In this document: positions 1-7,785 of the stretch, one piece after another
Layout of the letters: each line of letters starts with the position of its first letter
How positions within the stretch are numbered: the stretch's first letter is position 1
From: Anaeromyces robustus
Lineage: Eukaryota > Neocallimastigomycota > Neocallimastigomycetes > Neocallimastigales > Neocallimastigaceae
DNA: 16,556 nucleotides
Assembly: GCA_002104895.1 (NCBI GenBank)
Contig: MCFG01000304.1
Span: 70,001-86,556 of the forward strand
Direction: 5' to 3'
Program-made: the position numbers and the translations under genes
Notes under the pieces: model-generated
Seen by the model: only the letters and a program-made list of their open reading frames with translations
Told to the model about the DNA's origin: nothing
Databases searched by the model: none

Positions 1-614
1 TACGCTTTGTAACATTTACTTTAAGTTTAATATTTTTAAATAAATGAAGCAATTCTAAAAATAATGGAAACAATAGGATATGTAAAATATCGATATTTTA
101 GAAAATAGGAAAATTGTTAATAGGTACTCAATTTTTATATATATATATTTTTTTTAAATGGTGGAAAATAATTTAGTTTTTAATAAAATAAATAATAACT
201 AACAATTGTCCATTTGTCCATATAAAAAAGGAATGGAAAATTTTTGTGTATAAATGTCAAACTGAGTCTGATAGTATATTCAAAAATCTTCATTCTTGAA
301 TATAGTAGGCAAAATGCTAATCCTATTACTGACCCAAGTGGAATAAGGAATAGATCAATTTTAACTTTAACTCTATATTTAGAATTAAGAATTAAGGACT
401 AGTATGGATTTAATGTTTTTTATGTAATTACTACTATATTACTTTATACCCTCCAGAATTATTCATTATCATCTATAATGTTTAACCGGTTTTTCTTATT
501 AGTATCATTATTTTTTTTTATTTTTTATTTTTTATTTTTTTTATGCTTCATGTATATTAATATTTAAACTCAATAAATAAAGATGATGTAAAAATTGTGT
601 ACTTTAAAAAAAAA
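1..614. other. AT-rich 5' flank, no recognised gene
   Basis: Mostly A/T homopolymer and low-complexity sequence. A less AT-rich patch at about 220-402 is open on the plus strand for some 60 codons up to a TAG at 400-402. It contains a plausible-looking stretch (N-P-I-T-D-P-S-G-I-R-N-R-S) but has no ATG, and I recognise no family. It could be the relic of an exon or transposon, or chance. No promoter or RNA gene was recognised here. Confidence 0.4.
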
Positions 615-672
615 ATTTAGAATTTATGTTTAAGATTTAATTTACTTTTTTTTAAATGTTATAATGTTATAA

Positions 673-674
<2 letters not shown>

Positions 675-710
<36 letters not shown>
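675..710. repeat. Poly-T tract (36 T)
   Basis: An uninterrupted run of T sits at the start of unit A. Units B and C have only 8-16 T at the equivalent place. This is probably slippage expansion of a shared homopolymer, and its length is likely to be uncertain in the assembly. Confidence 0.9.
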
Positions 711-715
<5 letters not shown>

Positions 716-1039
716 TTTATTTATTTTTTTTTTTTAATTTTAATTTTTCTTTACCTCTTCCTAATAATTTTCTTATTTTATATATTTTTATGATATCTTA
801 TGAATTTTAATTTTTTTATGTGACACATTTAAAAAAAACAAAAGTATTTAAAAATAAAGTAATAATAAATAATAAATAATTGATTACTATATATATAAAT
901 TATTAAATTTTAATATTTCATTCTTTATTTACTTTTTATTTAATTTTTATAGTATATAATATATATTATATGAATATAAATAAAAAAAAATTAATTAAAA
1001 TTATTACATATAGTATAATATATATATATATTTACTTTA

Positions 1040-1088
1040 ATTCATGTATGCATCTATATTTTTAAATTAAAAATTTTTTTATCAAATC

Positions 1089-1147
<59 letters not shown>

Positions 1148-1180
1148 TTATGATTCTTTTGTATAAAGAAAAAGTAGACT
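1040..1180. repeat. Flank segment, orientation as in unit B, with TAA expansion
   Basis: This segment corresponds to 2880-2991 of unit B in the same orientation and to 7120-7222 of unit C in the opposite orientation. It is enlarged by a (TAA)n microsatellite at 1090-1148, about 19 units, which B and C lack. It is a useful reference for polarising the inversion seen in unit C. Confidence 0.7.
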
Positions 1181-1216
1181 TATATATATGGGAATATGTG
1201 TATATTTTTTTTAATT

Positions 1217-1310
1217 AAACTTTAATTTTAAAAAAGAAAAAATTCGGTATAAAATGTCCAATTTTTTTTTTAATTTTAAAATTTTAATTTTTATTTTCTT
1301 TTAAGTTTAA
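1217..1310. repeat. Flank segment inverted relative to units B and C
   Basis: It contains GGTATAAAATGTCCAATTTT on the plus strand. The matching place in units B (3020-3120) and C (7256-7360) reads as its reverse complement, AAAATTGGACATTTTATGCC, and the poly-A, AAAATTAAAATT and GAAAATAAAA blocks around it are reversed too. The DNA outside is collinear in all three units: TTAATTAAACTTT on the left and AAAAAACCAAATCAAAT on the right. A second copy of the motif at 1405-1435 (GGTATAAAACGTCCAA) is in direct orientation here. Confidence 0.75.
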
Positions 1311-1661
1311 CCTAAAAAACCAAATCAAATAAGTTAAAAAAAAAAAAAAAAAAAGAAGAAGAAAATAAAGCTTAATAATTATTAACTATTAATTTAAAAA
1401 AAATTTAGGTATAAAACGTCCAATTTTTTTTTTAATTAATTATTTTTTTTTTTAAAAAAAATTATAATGGATATGTTAATTGATGATATTCCTTTTTATT
1501 TATTTATTTATTATAAAATGAAAGTAAATTCATCATTAATACAAAATAAAAATATAAAAATAAATTAAATAAAAAAAATATTAAAAATTATTGTATTCAC
1601 TAAAAAGAAAAAAAAATTTATATTATTATATTCATTAAAAAAAAATGTTTACTTATTAATC

Positions 1662-2212
1662 ATGGAAAATTTTAAAAAAAATAGAGATATACTTGAATAT
1701 ATAATAAAAACTAATTCACTTGAAACTTGTCATAATAATATTAGATTTCCAAATAATGTTGAAACTACTAATATTATTAAATCTATTATTAATTCAAAAA
1801 AATTATCTATTTCTTTAGATACAGAAGATACAGAATCCTATGAAAATAATCATGATTATATAACTAAAGAAAGATGGGTTATTTTTGATAAAAAGGGAAA
1901 AAATTTTATTAAAAAAAAAAAAAAAGGAATTTTATTACTCAAGAATATTTAGATTTTCATAATAGAAAATATGTTGAAAATAATAAATTTAATTATAATT
2001 TTGGAAAATCTGAAACAAGATTTTTAATTATTGTTAAAAATTTTCTAAATGAGGATATAAAATTAGCAAATTATATGGTTAGTCAAGGTATTAATAATGA
2101 TATTAATGATTTAAAAAAACGTAGTAGTATCAATCTTATAAAATTTGAAGACATAAATGATACTTATAAAAATAAATTAATAAATAATCAAACAAAAAAA
2201 ATAGATAAATAA
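1662..2212 (+). pseudogene. Truncated, frameshifted copy of the DEDDh exonuclease-like gene (copy A)
   Basis: The ATG at 1662 lies in the same TTAATCATGGAAAA context as the intact copies, and the translation follows genes B and C through the Exo I region. Three lesions are visible. First, GATACAGAA is tandemly duplicated (1818-1826 and 1827-1835), so the catalytic D-T-E reads D-T-E-D-T-E. Second, a frameshift lies within the A-rich run near 1905-1925: the first frame stops at 1952, while homology resumes in another frame (N-F-I-T-Q-E-Y...) and runs to a TAA at 2210-2212. Third, homology to exon 1 ends near 2170, after the I-N-D-T-Y-K region, and then passes into (AAAT)n DNA like that downstream of gene B. 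Exo III, exons 2 and 3 and the acidic tail are therefore gone. The frameshift alone could be a homopolymer error, but the deletion makes this a relic whatever its cause. Confidence 0.85.
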
Positions 2213-2240
2213 ATAAATAATAAATAAATAAATAAATAAA
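2204..2240. repeat. (AAAT)n microsatellite, unit A
   Basis: Interrupted AAAT units directly precede the conserved tail. The same microsatellite precedes the tail in units B and C, which helps place the deletion in unit A. Confidence 0.85.
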
Positions 2241-2528
2241 TTAAATAAACGATTATTAACATTTTTCTTTCTTCAAATAATTTAAATTAATAAGAATAAC
2301 ATGTGTTAAATGTGGTAAAATTTAGTAAATAATTAATACTAATAAAGTGAATATTATATATATAAAATTAAATCCTATTAATTAAAAGCGACCTAGCTCA
2401 CATAAAAGTCCTACATATCATTTATGATATAAAACAAATATGTAGAATATCATATTGTATATTATATCATGTGTTATCACATGAAGGTATCAAATATACT
2501 GTAAATTGTTGTAGTAATTGCAAAGTTA
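2241..2528 (+). repeat. Conserved 3' tail element, copy A
   Basis: About 285 bp, less AT-rich than its surroundings and strongly conserved among all three units. It includes AAAAGCGACCTAGCTCACAT near 2384 and AAAAGTCCTACATATCAT near 2404. It contains a perfect hairpin, CATGTG-TTAT-CACATG, at 2468-2483. CTACATAT and ATATGTAG near 2410-2445 could form another stem. No function is recognised. It could be 3' regulatory sequence, a non-coding RNA or a transposon remnant, and no open frame in it is conserved between copies. Confidence 0.75.
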
Positions 2529-2767
2529 TTTACTTTTTTTTTTTTTTACCTTTCTTCCTAATAATTAATAATTTTCTTATTTTATATTTTCTTATTTTAT
2601 ATTTTTTTTATGATATCTTTTTTTTATATATATTTATGTGTTACATGAAAAATTAAAAATATTTTAAAATAAATAAATAAATAAATAAATAATAAATAAT
2701 TGATTATTGATTACTATATATATAAATTATTAATATTTCTTAATTCTTTTATTATATATTATATATA

Positions 2768-2818
2768 ATCTTAATTTATTTACTCTTAATTTAATTTTTA
2801 TAGTAAATAAATTAAGAT
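2768..2818. repeat. 15-bp inverted repeat with 21-nt spacer
   Basis: The left arm 2768-2782 contains TCTTAATTTATTTA and the right arm 2804-2818 is its exact reverse complement, so this can form a long hairpin. The 21-nt spacer at 2783-2803 is present as its exact reverse complement in unit C (6984-7004), next to a preserved right arm (7005-7019). Confidence 0.85.
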
Positions 2819-3019
2819 AATTACATATTATATATACATTATATAGTTATATATATACATATATATATATATTTTACTTTAATTCATATATACATGTATA
2901 TTTTTGAATTAAAAAGTTTTTACCAAATCTTAAAAAATTAATAATAAAAATTTATGATTTTTTTGTATAAAGAAAAAATAGACATAGACATAACAAATAT
3001 ATATATGCGTATTTTTTTA

Positions 3020-3250
3020 ATTAAACTTTAAAAATGAAAATAAAAAATTAAAATTTAAAAATTAAAAAAAAAAAAAAAATTGGACATTTTATGCCAAATT
3101 TATTTTTTAAATTAAACTTAAAAAACCAAATCAAATAGGGTAAAACAATAAAAATAAAATTTAATAAAATTTGGTATGACAAAATTTTTAATTATTTACT
3201 ATTAATATGAAAAAAATATATTAGATATGAAATGTCCAATTTTTTTTTTT
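3020..3250. repeat. Head-to-head TGTCCAA motif pair, unit B
   Basis: AAAATTGGACATTTTATGCC near 3076-3096 and its near reverse complement, split as AAATTTGGTATGAC (about 3167) and GAAATGTCCAATTTT (about 3230-3245), form an inverted pair. Unit C has the same arrangement at 7256-7500. In unit A the two motifs are in direct orientation. The pair lies 250-480 bp upstream of the start codon. A regulatory role is possible but unsupported. Confidence 0.65.
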
Positions 3251-3286
3251 TAATTACTTTTTTTTTTTAAAAAAATATATATGAAA

Positions 3287-3494
3287 ATATCTTATAGTGG
3301 ATCCAATTTAATTTAATTATTATAAAAAAAATCCAATTTGATTTTACTATAAAATGAAAGAAAAATCATCATTAAAAAAAAAAATAAAAATATAAAAATA
3401 AAATAAAGTAAAAAAAAAAAAACAATAAAAATAAAATAAAGTAAAAAAAATTATATTATTAAATTCATTAAAAAATTATTTTTACTTATTAAAC
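3287..3494 (+). promoter_or_regulatory. Conserved upstream region of gene B (putative promoter and 5' leader)
   Basis: The block GTGGATCCAATTTAATTTAA near 3297, followed by ATCCAATTTGATTTTACTAT and AAAATGAAAG, is nearly identical upstream of gene C (7540-7605). It contains a near-repeat of ATCCAATTT and TATAAA-like words. A purine-rich A-tract then leads to TTACTTATTAAACATGG at the start codon. Conservation against a drifting background suggests function, but the copies are young and no transcription start can be seen. Confidence 0.35.
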
Positions 3495-4780
3495 ATGGAA
3501 AAGTTGAAAAATAATAGAGATATTCCTGGATATATAATAAAAACTAATTCACTTGAAACTTGTCATAATTTGATTAGACTTCAAAATAATATTAAAACAG
3601 CTAATATTGTTAAAAATTTTATTGATTCAAGTAAAAAATTTATTTCCTTAGATACAGAATCCTATGAATATAATCATGATTATTTAACTGAAGTAGGATG
3701 GGTTATTTTTGATAAAACAAAAAGAATTATAAAAAAAAAGCATTTTATTATTCAAGAATATTCAGCTTTTCATAATGGAAAATATGTTGAAGATAATAAA
3801 TATAATTATAATTTTGAAGTATCTGAAACAAAACCTTTAATTATTGTTAAAAATTTTCTAAATGAAGATTTAAAATCAGTAAATTATATTGTTGGTCAAG
3901 GTATTAATAATGATATTAGTGATTTAAAAAAACGTGGTATTAATCTTACAGAATTTGAAGAAATAAATGGTACTTATAAAAGAAAAGGTATTATTGGTAC
4001 TCAAGATTTATTTGCTGGATATTTCCATGAAAGACCAATTAGTTTAAAAAAAGGATTAGAAAAACTTTCTATACCTTATCGAAATTTACATAATGCTGGT
4101 AATTACTTTTTTATAGATATAGAAAAAAAAAAAGAAGAAAAAGATGATTAATAATAATAATAATAAATAAAAATAATAATAATAAATACTAATTTTATAA
4201 AATATCTTTTTAATTTTTTTATTTTTTTTTTTAAAAAAAAGGTAATGATGCTTATTATACTATGAAGTATTTTTTTGGACTTATTGAAAATTTCAAAATA
4301 TATAGCGTAAAAAATCAGAAAATATTACATATTAAGATTCCAGGTATAAATTTTTATTTTTTAAAAATATATATATATATATGTATATAAATTGAAAAAA
4401 AAAGTGATATATTTAATAATAATATATATATATAATATATATATATATTATATTTATAAGATATAAATTAACTAATTTTTTTTAATTTTTATTCTATTAT
4501 AAAATAAGGTGATTATAAGGAACAAGATTATATAAAGTATAATGAAGAGAAAAAAAGACTTAGAAAAAAAGAAAAAGAAATAAAAAAACTTTATAAAAAC
4601 AATAAAAACAATTATAGAAACAATGATAATGACAATGATTATGACGATTTTTATGATTATGACGATTATGACTGTTATAAGGATTACTTTGATGATTCTC
4701 AATATGGAATAGGTGGATTGTTAGGTATAAGTGATGATGATGAATTAGATAGATATATAGCAGAATATTGTTTTTATTAA
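3495..4780 (+). CDS. DEDDh exonuclease-fold protein, Gfd2/YDR514C-like (copy B, three exons)
   Basis: I infer exons 3495-4098, 4242-4343 and 4509-4780, giving 978 nt and a 325-residue protein. Both introns (143 and 165 nt) begin GT, end AG, are phase 1 with AG|GT-type junctions, and have branch-like words (TACTAAT near 4187, TTAACTAAT near 4468). The RNase H-like domain covers about residues 45-215: Exo I D53-T-E55, Exo II D140 in V-G-Q-G-I-N-N-D, and Exo III H199-N-A-G-N-D204. D204 comes from exon 2. By family knowledge these four acidic residues bind two metal ions for 3'-5' nuclease chemistry; substrate and location are unknown. Next come a Lys/Glu-rich helix (about 245-265), an Asp/Tyr/Asn-rich stretch and a C-terminal motif Y-G-I-G-x-L-x-G-I-S-D (about 301-325). 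There is no signal peptide. Residue 168 is Gly where copy C has Asp, a position usually Asp in this fold. Copies B and C are about 93% identical over exon 1 by eye. Confidence 0.85.
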
Positions 4781-5095
4781 GTATATATAAATAATTTTAA
4801 TTTTTTATACATTAAAAACGATTATCATTATAATTAACTGTAAATTTAATTAATGACTAATGTATATATTAAAAATAAATAGTGAAAAAAAAATATTATC
4901 TATTTATATTATAAATATTGTAATATACATAATAATAATGAATACTAATAATAAATAATAAATAATAATAAAATAAATTTTATTTAGTTATTTATTTATT
5001 CATACATTCAATTTATTTATATATTAATTCATTATTTTAAAAATTTTTATATTAAAATAATAATTAAATATAAATATAATTAATTATTAACTTAG

Positions 5096-5134
<39 letters not shown>

Positions 5135-5135
5135 A
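4781..5135. other. 3' flank of gene B, no further gene
   Basis: AT-rich DNA closely matching 9185-9640 downstream of gene C, for example ACATTAAAAACGATTATCAT just after the stop. It holds AATAAA-type words usable as poly(A) signals and ends in an (AAAT)n microsatellite at about 5095-5135. Confidence 0.7.
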
Positions 5136-5417
5136 TTAAATAAACTATTATTGACATTCTTCTTCTAATAATTTAGATTAGAAAGAATAACATGTTATAA
5201 AATGTGGTGAAATTTAGTGAAATTTGGTAAATTCATACCTAATGAAATGATATTATATATATAAAATTAAATTCTATTAATTAAAAGCGACCCGGCTCAC
5301 ATAAAAGTCCTACATATCATATATGATATAAAACAAATATGTAGAATATCATATTATATATTATATCATATGAAGGTATCAAATATACTGTAAATTGTTG
5401 TAGTAATTGCAAAGTTA
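5136..5417 (+). repeat. Conserved 3' tail element, copy B
   Basis: Second copy of the tail, with AAAAGCGACCCGGCTCACAT near 5282. It differs from copies A and C mainly by loss of the GTGTTATCAC centre of the hairpin, leaving CATATG near 5368. It keeps the ATATGATATAAAACAAATAT segment that copy C lacks. Confidence 0.75.
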
Positions 5418-5437
5418 AGTATCACAAAATAAAAAAG

Positions 5438-6029
5438 AACAAAAAAAAGTACCAAAAAAAATGTTTCCTTATTTTTATTTTTTTTTAATGGAGGAATTGA
5501 TTATTATATGAAAATATGAAAATACTTCTACTATTAATTAATGTTAAAAAAAACTTTCCTAACTAGTAATTTAAACATTTGTATTGAAAACTATATATCT
5601 TTCCATCTTATAAATAAATTTATTTTTTTTATATAATTTATGAATTTTTTATTTATTTATTTAATGATTACAAACTTTATTTATTAATGAAATAAAAAAA
5701 AATAATTAATAGATGTTTAAAAAAAAAAATTTAATTATTTAGTTATTTTTGTTCATTATTTTGTACTGCGCTTTTATTCTTATTATTACTTATTTATTTT
5801 TTTCCTGATTTTGTTTTTAGTTTTATGTTTTAGTTTTGTGTTTTAATTTATGATTTTAAAAATATAAAAAAATGTAATTTTTTCTTTTTTTCTTCTCTTT
5901 GAAAAAAAAATAATCAAGAAAATAATAATACAATAATACAAAATATTAAAATAATAAATAAATATATAATATAAGAATAGATAATATAAGAATTAATAAA
6001 TAATATAATATAAGAATTAATCAATATAG
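5438..6029. other. Spacer between units B and C, no recognised gene
   Basis: AT-rich DNA not matching the repeat units. The only open frames are low-complexity or hydrophobic shadows. Toward the right end, short AATATAAGAATTAAT-like repeats (about 5960-6025) precede a possible splice acceptor TATAG at 6025-6029. Confidence 0.55.
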
Positions 6030-6613
6030 GAATGTAGAGATAAATTTGTAGAAAAAATATCTTTGGATTACCTTTTAGATACATGTAATCATTATGATTT
6101 CGATACATGTTATAATCTCTATGAAAATGCTTCAGAAATAATTAGTGAAGTTCCTTCATGTTCCTATATCAAGGATATTTATACATTAGATACTATATTT
6201 ATTTAAGGGGTTTTTCAAATTAATGTTTAATTTCATCAACATTTTTATTTAGTTTTATTTATTTATAATAGTGCTTATGGTTGTGAAATGAATTTGAAGA
6301 ATATAAATTTCATATTACTTATAATATGGAAGATGATGAGGATATTATAAATAAATGTAAAATGATTCATTCTGAAAAATGTGGAAATTTATATAATCCT
6401 CAAGTAAATAATTATTCAAAATGTCATTCTTTACCGAAACAATTTGAATTAGATTATAATTATAATATTTATAAATATCAAGAAATGGATTATATATGTG
6501 AACATCATTATATAATAAATTATAAAAATGAATGTAAAGAAGCTTTCTATAAATATAAAAAATGTTTTGAAAATGATATCCATCAGTTATATATTGATAA
6601 TAATAAAATATAA
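6030..6613 (+). pseudogene. Broken cysteine-rich coding fragment
   Basis: Two protein-like open stretches on the plus strand share a Cys pattern. The first (6030-6206, directly after an acceptor-like ATAG and ending in TAA) has D-T-C-N-H-Y-D-F-D-T-C followed by another Cys 17 residues on, a C-x7-C-x16-C array. The second begins near 6273 (A-Y-G-C-E) and is continued by a frame that differs by one base from about 6288 and ends at 6613. It has K-C-K-M-I-H-S-E-K-C-G and a third Cys (C-x7-C-x13-C), then a C-x11-C-x9-C group. Codon use is that of real AT-rich exons. No ATG or full gene structure is visible. It could be exons of a secreted Cys-repeat protein with an intron at about 6207-6271 plus one frameshift, or a relic. 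I do not recognise the family. Confidence 0.5.
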
Positions 6614-6740
6614 GGCATTTTTCAAGGGAATGATTTCAAGGGTATTAAAATTTGAATAATCTATTATTTATAGAGAATTAGATTTATCAAGCTATCTTAC
6701 AAGATTAATATATAATTACCTTTTTAAATTTTTTTTATTT
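6614..6740. other. Short spacer before unit C
   Basis: A 127-bp stretch with an open segment after TTTATAG (about 6668-6673: E-L-D-L-S-S-Y-L-T-R-L). It may be one more remnant exon of the cysteine-rich fragment, but it is too short to judge. Confidence 0.25.
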
Positions 6741-6983
6741 TTTAGAATCTATGTTTAAGACTAATTTACTTTTTTTTTTTACCTTTCTTCCTAATAATTA
6801 ATAATTTTCTTATTTTATATTTTTTTTATGATATCTTTTTTTTTTAAATGTGTTACATAAAAAATTAAAAGTATTTTAAAATTAATAAAGTAATAATAAA
6901 TAATAAATAATTGATTATTGATTACTACATATATAAATTATTAATATTTCTTAAATCTTTTATTATATATTATATATTACATA

Positions 6984-7019
6984 CTATAAAAATTAAATTA
7001 AGAGTAAATAAATTAAGAT
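6984..7019. repeat. Inverted 21-nt spacer beside preserved right arm
   Basis: Bases 6984-7004 are the exact reverse complement of 2783-2803 in unit B, while 7005-7019 equals the right arm 2804-2818 in the same orientation. The left arm seen in unit B is missing here. Unit A (about 922-955) has the same orientation as B. Confidence 0.8.
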
Positions 7020-7105
7020 GATTACATATTATAGATATATATTATATCATATATAATATATATATATATATTTTACTTTATATCTATTTTTTCTTTATAG
7101 ATATT

Positions 7106-7236
7106 ATATGTGATGTCTATGTCTATTTTTTCTTTATACAAAAGAATCATAAATTTTTATTATTAATTTTTTAAAATTTGGTAAAAATTTTTTAATTTAA
7201 AAATATACATACATATATGAATTAGACATCACATAT
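7106..7236. repeat. Inverted ~103-bp segment bounded by 14-bp inverted repeats
   Basis: Perfect inverted repeats ATATGTGATGTCTA (7106-7119) and TAGACATCACATAT (7223-7236) enclose a segment that is the reverse complement of 2880-2991 in unit B. For example, CTTTATACAAAAGAATCATA here matches TATGATTTTTTTGTATAAAG there. Unit A agrees with unit B in orientation. A near-copy of TCTATTTTTTCTTTATA also lies just outside at 7083-7099. Confidence 0.85.
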
Positions 7237-7539
7237 TTATATACGTATTTTCTTAATTAAACTTTAAAAATGAAAATAAAAAATTAAAATTTTAAAATTA
7301 AAAAAAAAAAAAAAAAAAAATTGGACATTTAATGCCAAATTTTTTTTTAAATTAAATTTAAAAAACCAAATCAAATAGGGTAAAACAAAAAAAAATAAAA
7401 TTTAATAAAATTTGGTATGTCAAAATTTTAATTATTTACTATTAATTTGAAAAAAATATATTAGATATGAAATGTCCAATTTTTTTTTTTTTAATTACTT
7501 TTTTTTTTTTTTTTAAAAATATATATGAAAATATCTTAT

Positions 7540-7785
7540 AGTGGATCCAATTTAATTTAATTATTATAAAAAAAATCCAATTTGATTTTACTATAAAATG
7601 AAAGTAAAATCATCATTAAAAAAAAATAAAAATAAAAATATAAAAATAAAATAAAGTGAAAAAAAAAATAAAAAAATAAAAATAAAATATAGTGAAAAAA
7701 AAAAAAAACAATAAAAATTATTGTATTCACTAAAAAAAATAATATTATTATATTCATTAAAAAAAATTACTTTTACTTATTAAAC
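7540..7785 (+). promoter_or_regulatory. Conserved upstream region of gene C (putative promoter and 5' leader)
   Basis: It nearly matches 3287-3494 upstream of gene B, with the GTGGATCCAATTTAATTTAA block, the repeated ATCCAATTT and the AAAATGAAAG word. An A-rich leader then ends in TTACTTATTAAACATGG. Poly-A lengths differ. Function is inferred only from position and conservation. Confidence 0.35.

Larger units (their letters stand above)
615..2528 (+). repeat. Tandem repeat unit A (shortened)
   Basis: First of three direct repeat units. It begins at the TTTAGAATTTATGTTTAAGA segment, shared with unit C at 6741, and ends at the GCAAAGTTA shared with unit B at 5409-5417. It contains a homologous AT-rich 5' flank, the pseudogene copy of the exonuclease gene, and the conserved 3' tail. 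About 1.1 kb is missing relative to unit B, spanning the end of exon 1, both introns, exons 2 and 3, and the proximal 3' flank. It joins unit B head to tail with no spacer. Confidence 0.85.
2527..5437 (+). repeat. Tandem repeat unit B
   Basis: Second direct unit. It starts at the TTTACTTTTTTT segment immediately after the tail of unit A and ends past GCAAAGTTA (5409-5417) in a stretch still matching the end of unit C (TATCACAAAA). It holds the 5' flank, intact gene B, a paralogous 3' flank, an (AAAT)n tract and the conserved tail. Confidence 0.85.

Noticed and set aside
1090-1148. Regularly spaced repeats considered as an array of functional sites
   Set aside because: A plain (TAA)n microsatellite; no CRISPR-like spacer structure occurs anywhere in the window.
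2471-2656. 61-codon plus-strand open frame across the A/B junction
   Set aside because: It starts in the conserved tail and turns into Phe/Ile/Leu runs from poly-T; the equivalent frames in the other units are not conserved.
4472-4702. 76-codon hydrophobic minus-strand frame
   Set aside because: It is the antisense of exon 3 (Asp/Tyr/Asn codons read as Ile/Val) and of intron 2.
5914-6108. 64-codon hydrophobic minus-strand frame
   Set aside because: Low-complexity antisense of A/T repeats and of the start of the cysteine-rich fragment.
7106-7236. Classical DNA transposon with terminal inverted repeats
   Set aside because: The enclosed DNA is present in all three units and differs only in orientation; there is no target-site duplication and no empty site.
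7557-7757. 66-codon minus-strand frame rich in Phe/Leu
   Set aside because: Antisense of the A-rich leader of gene C; composition is explained by poly-T.
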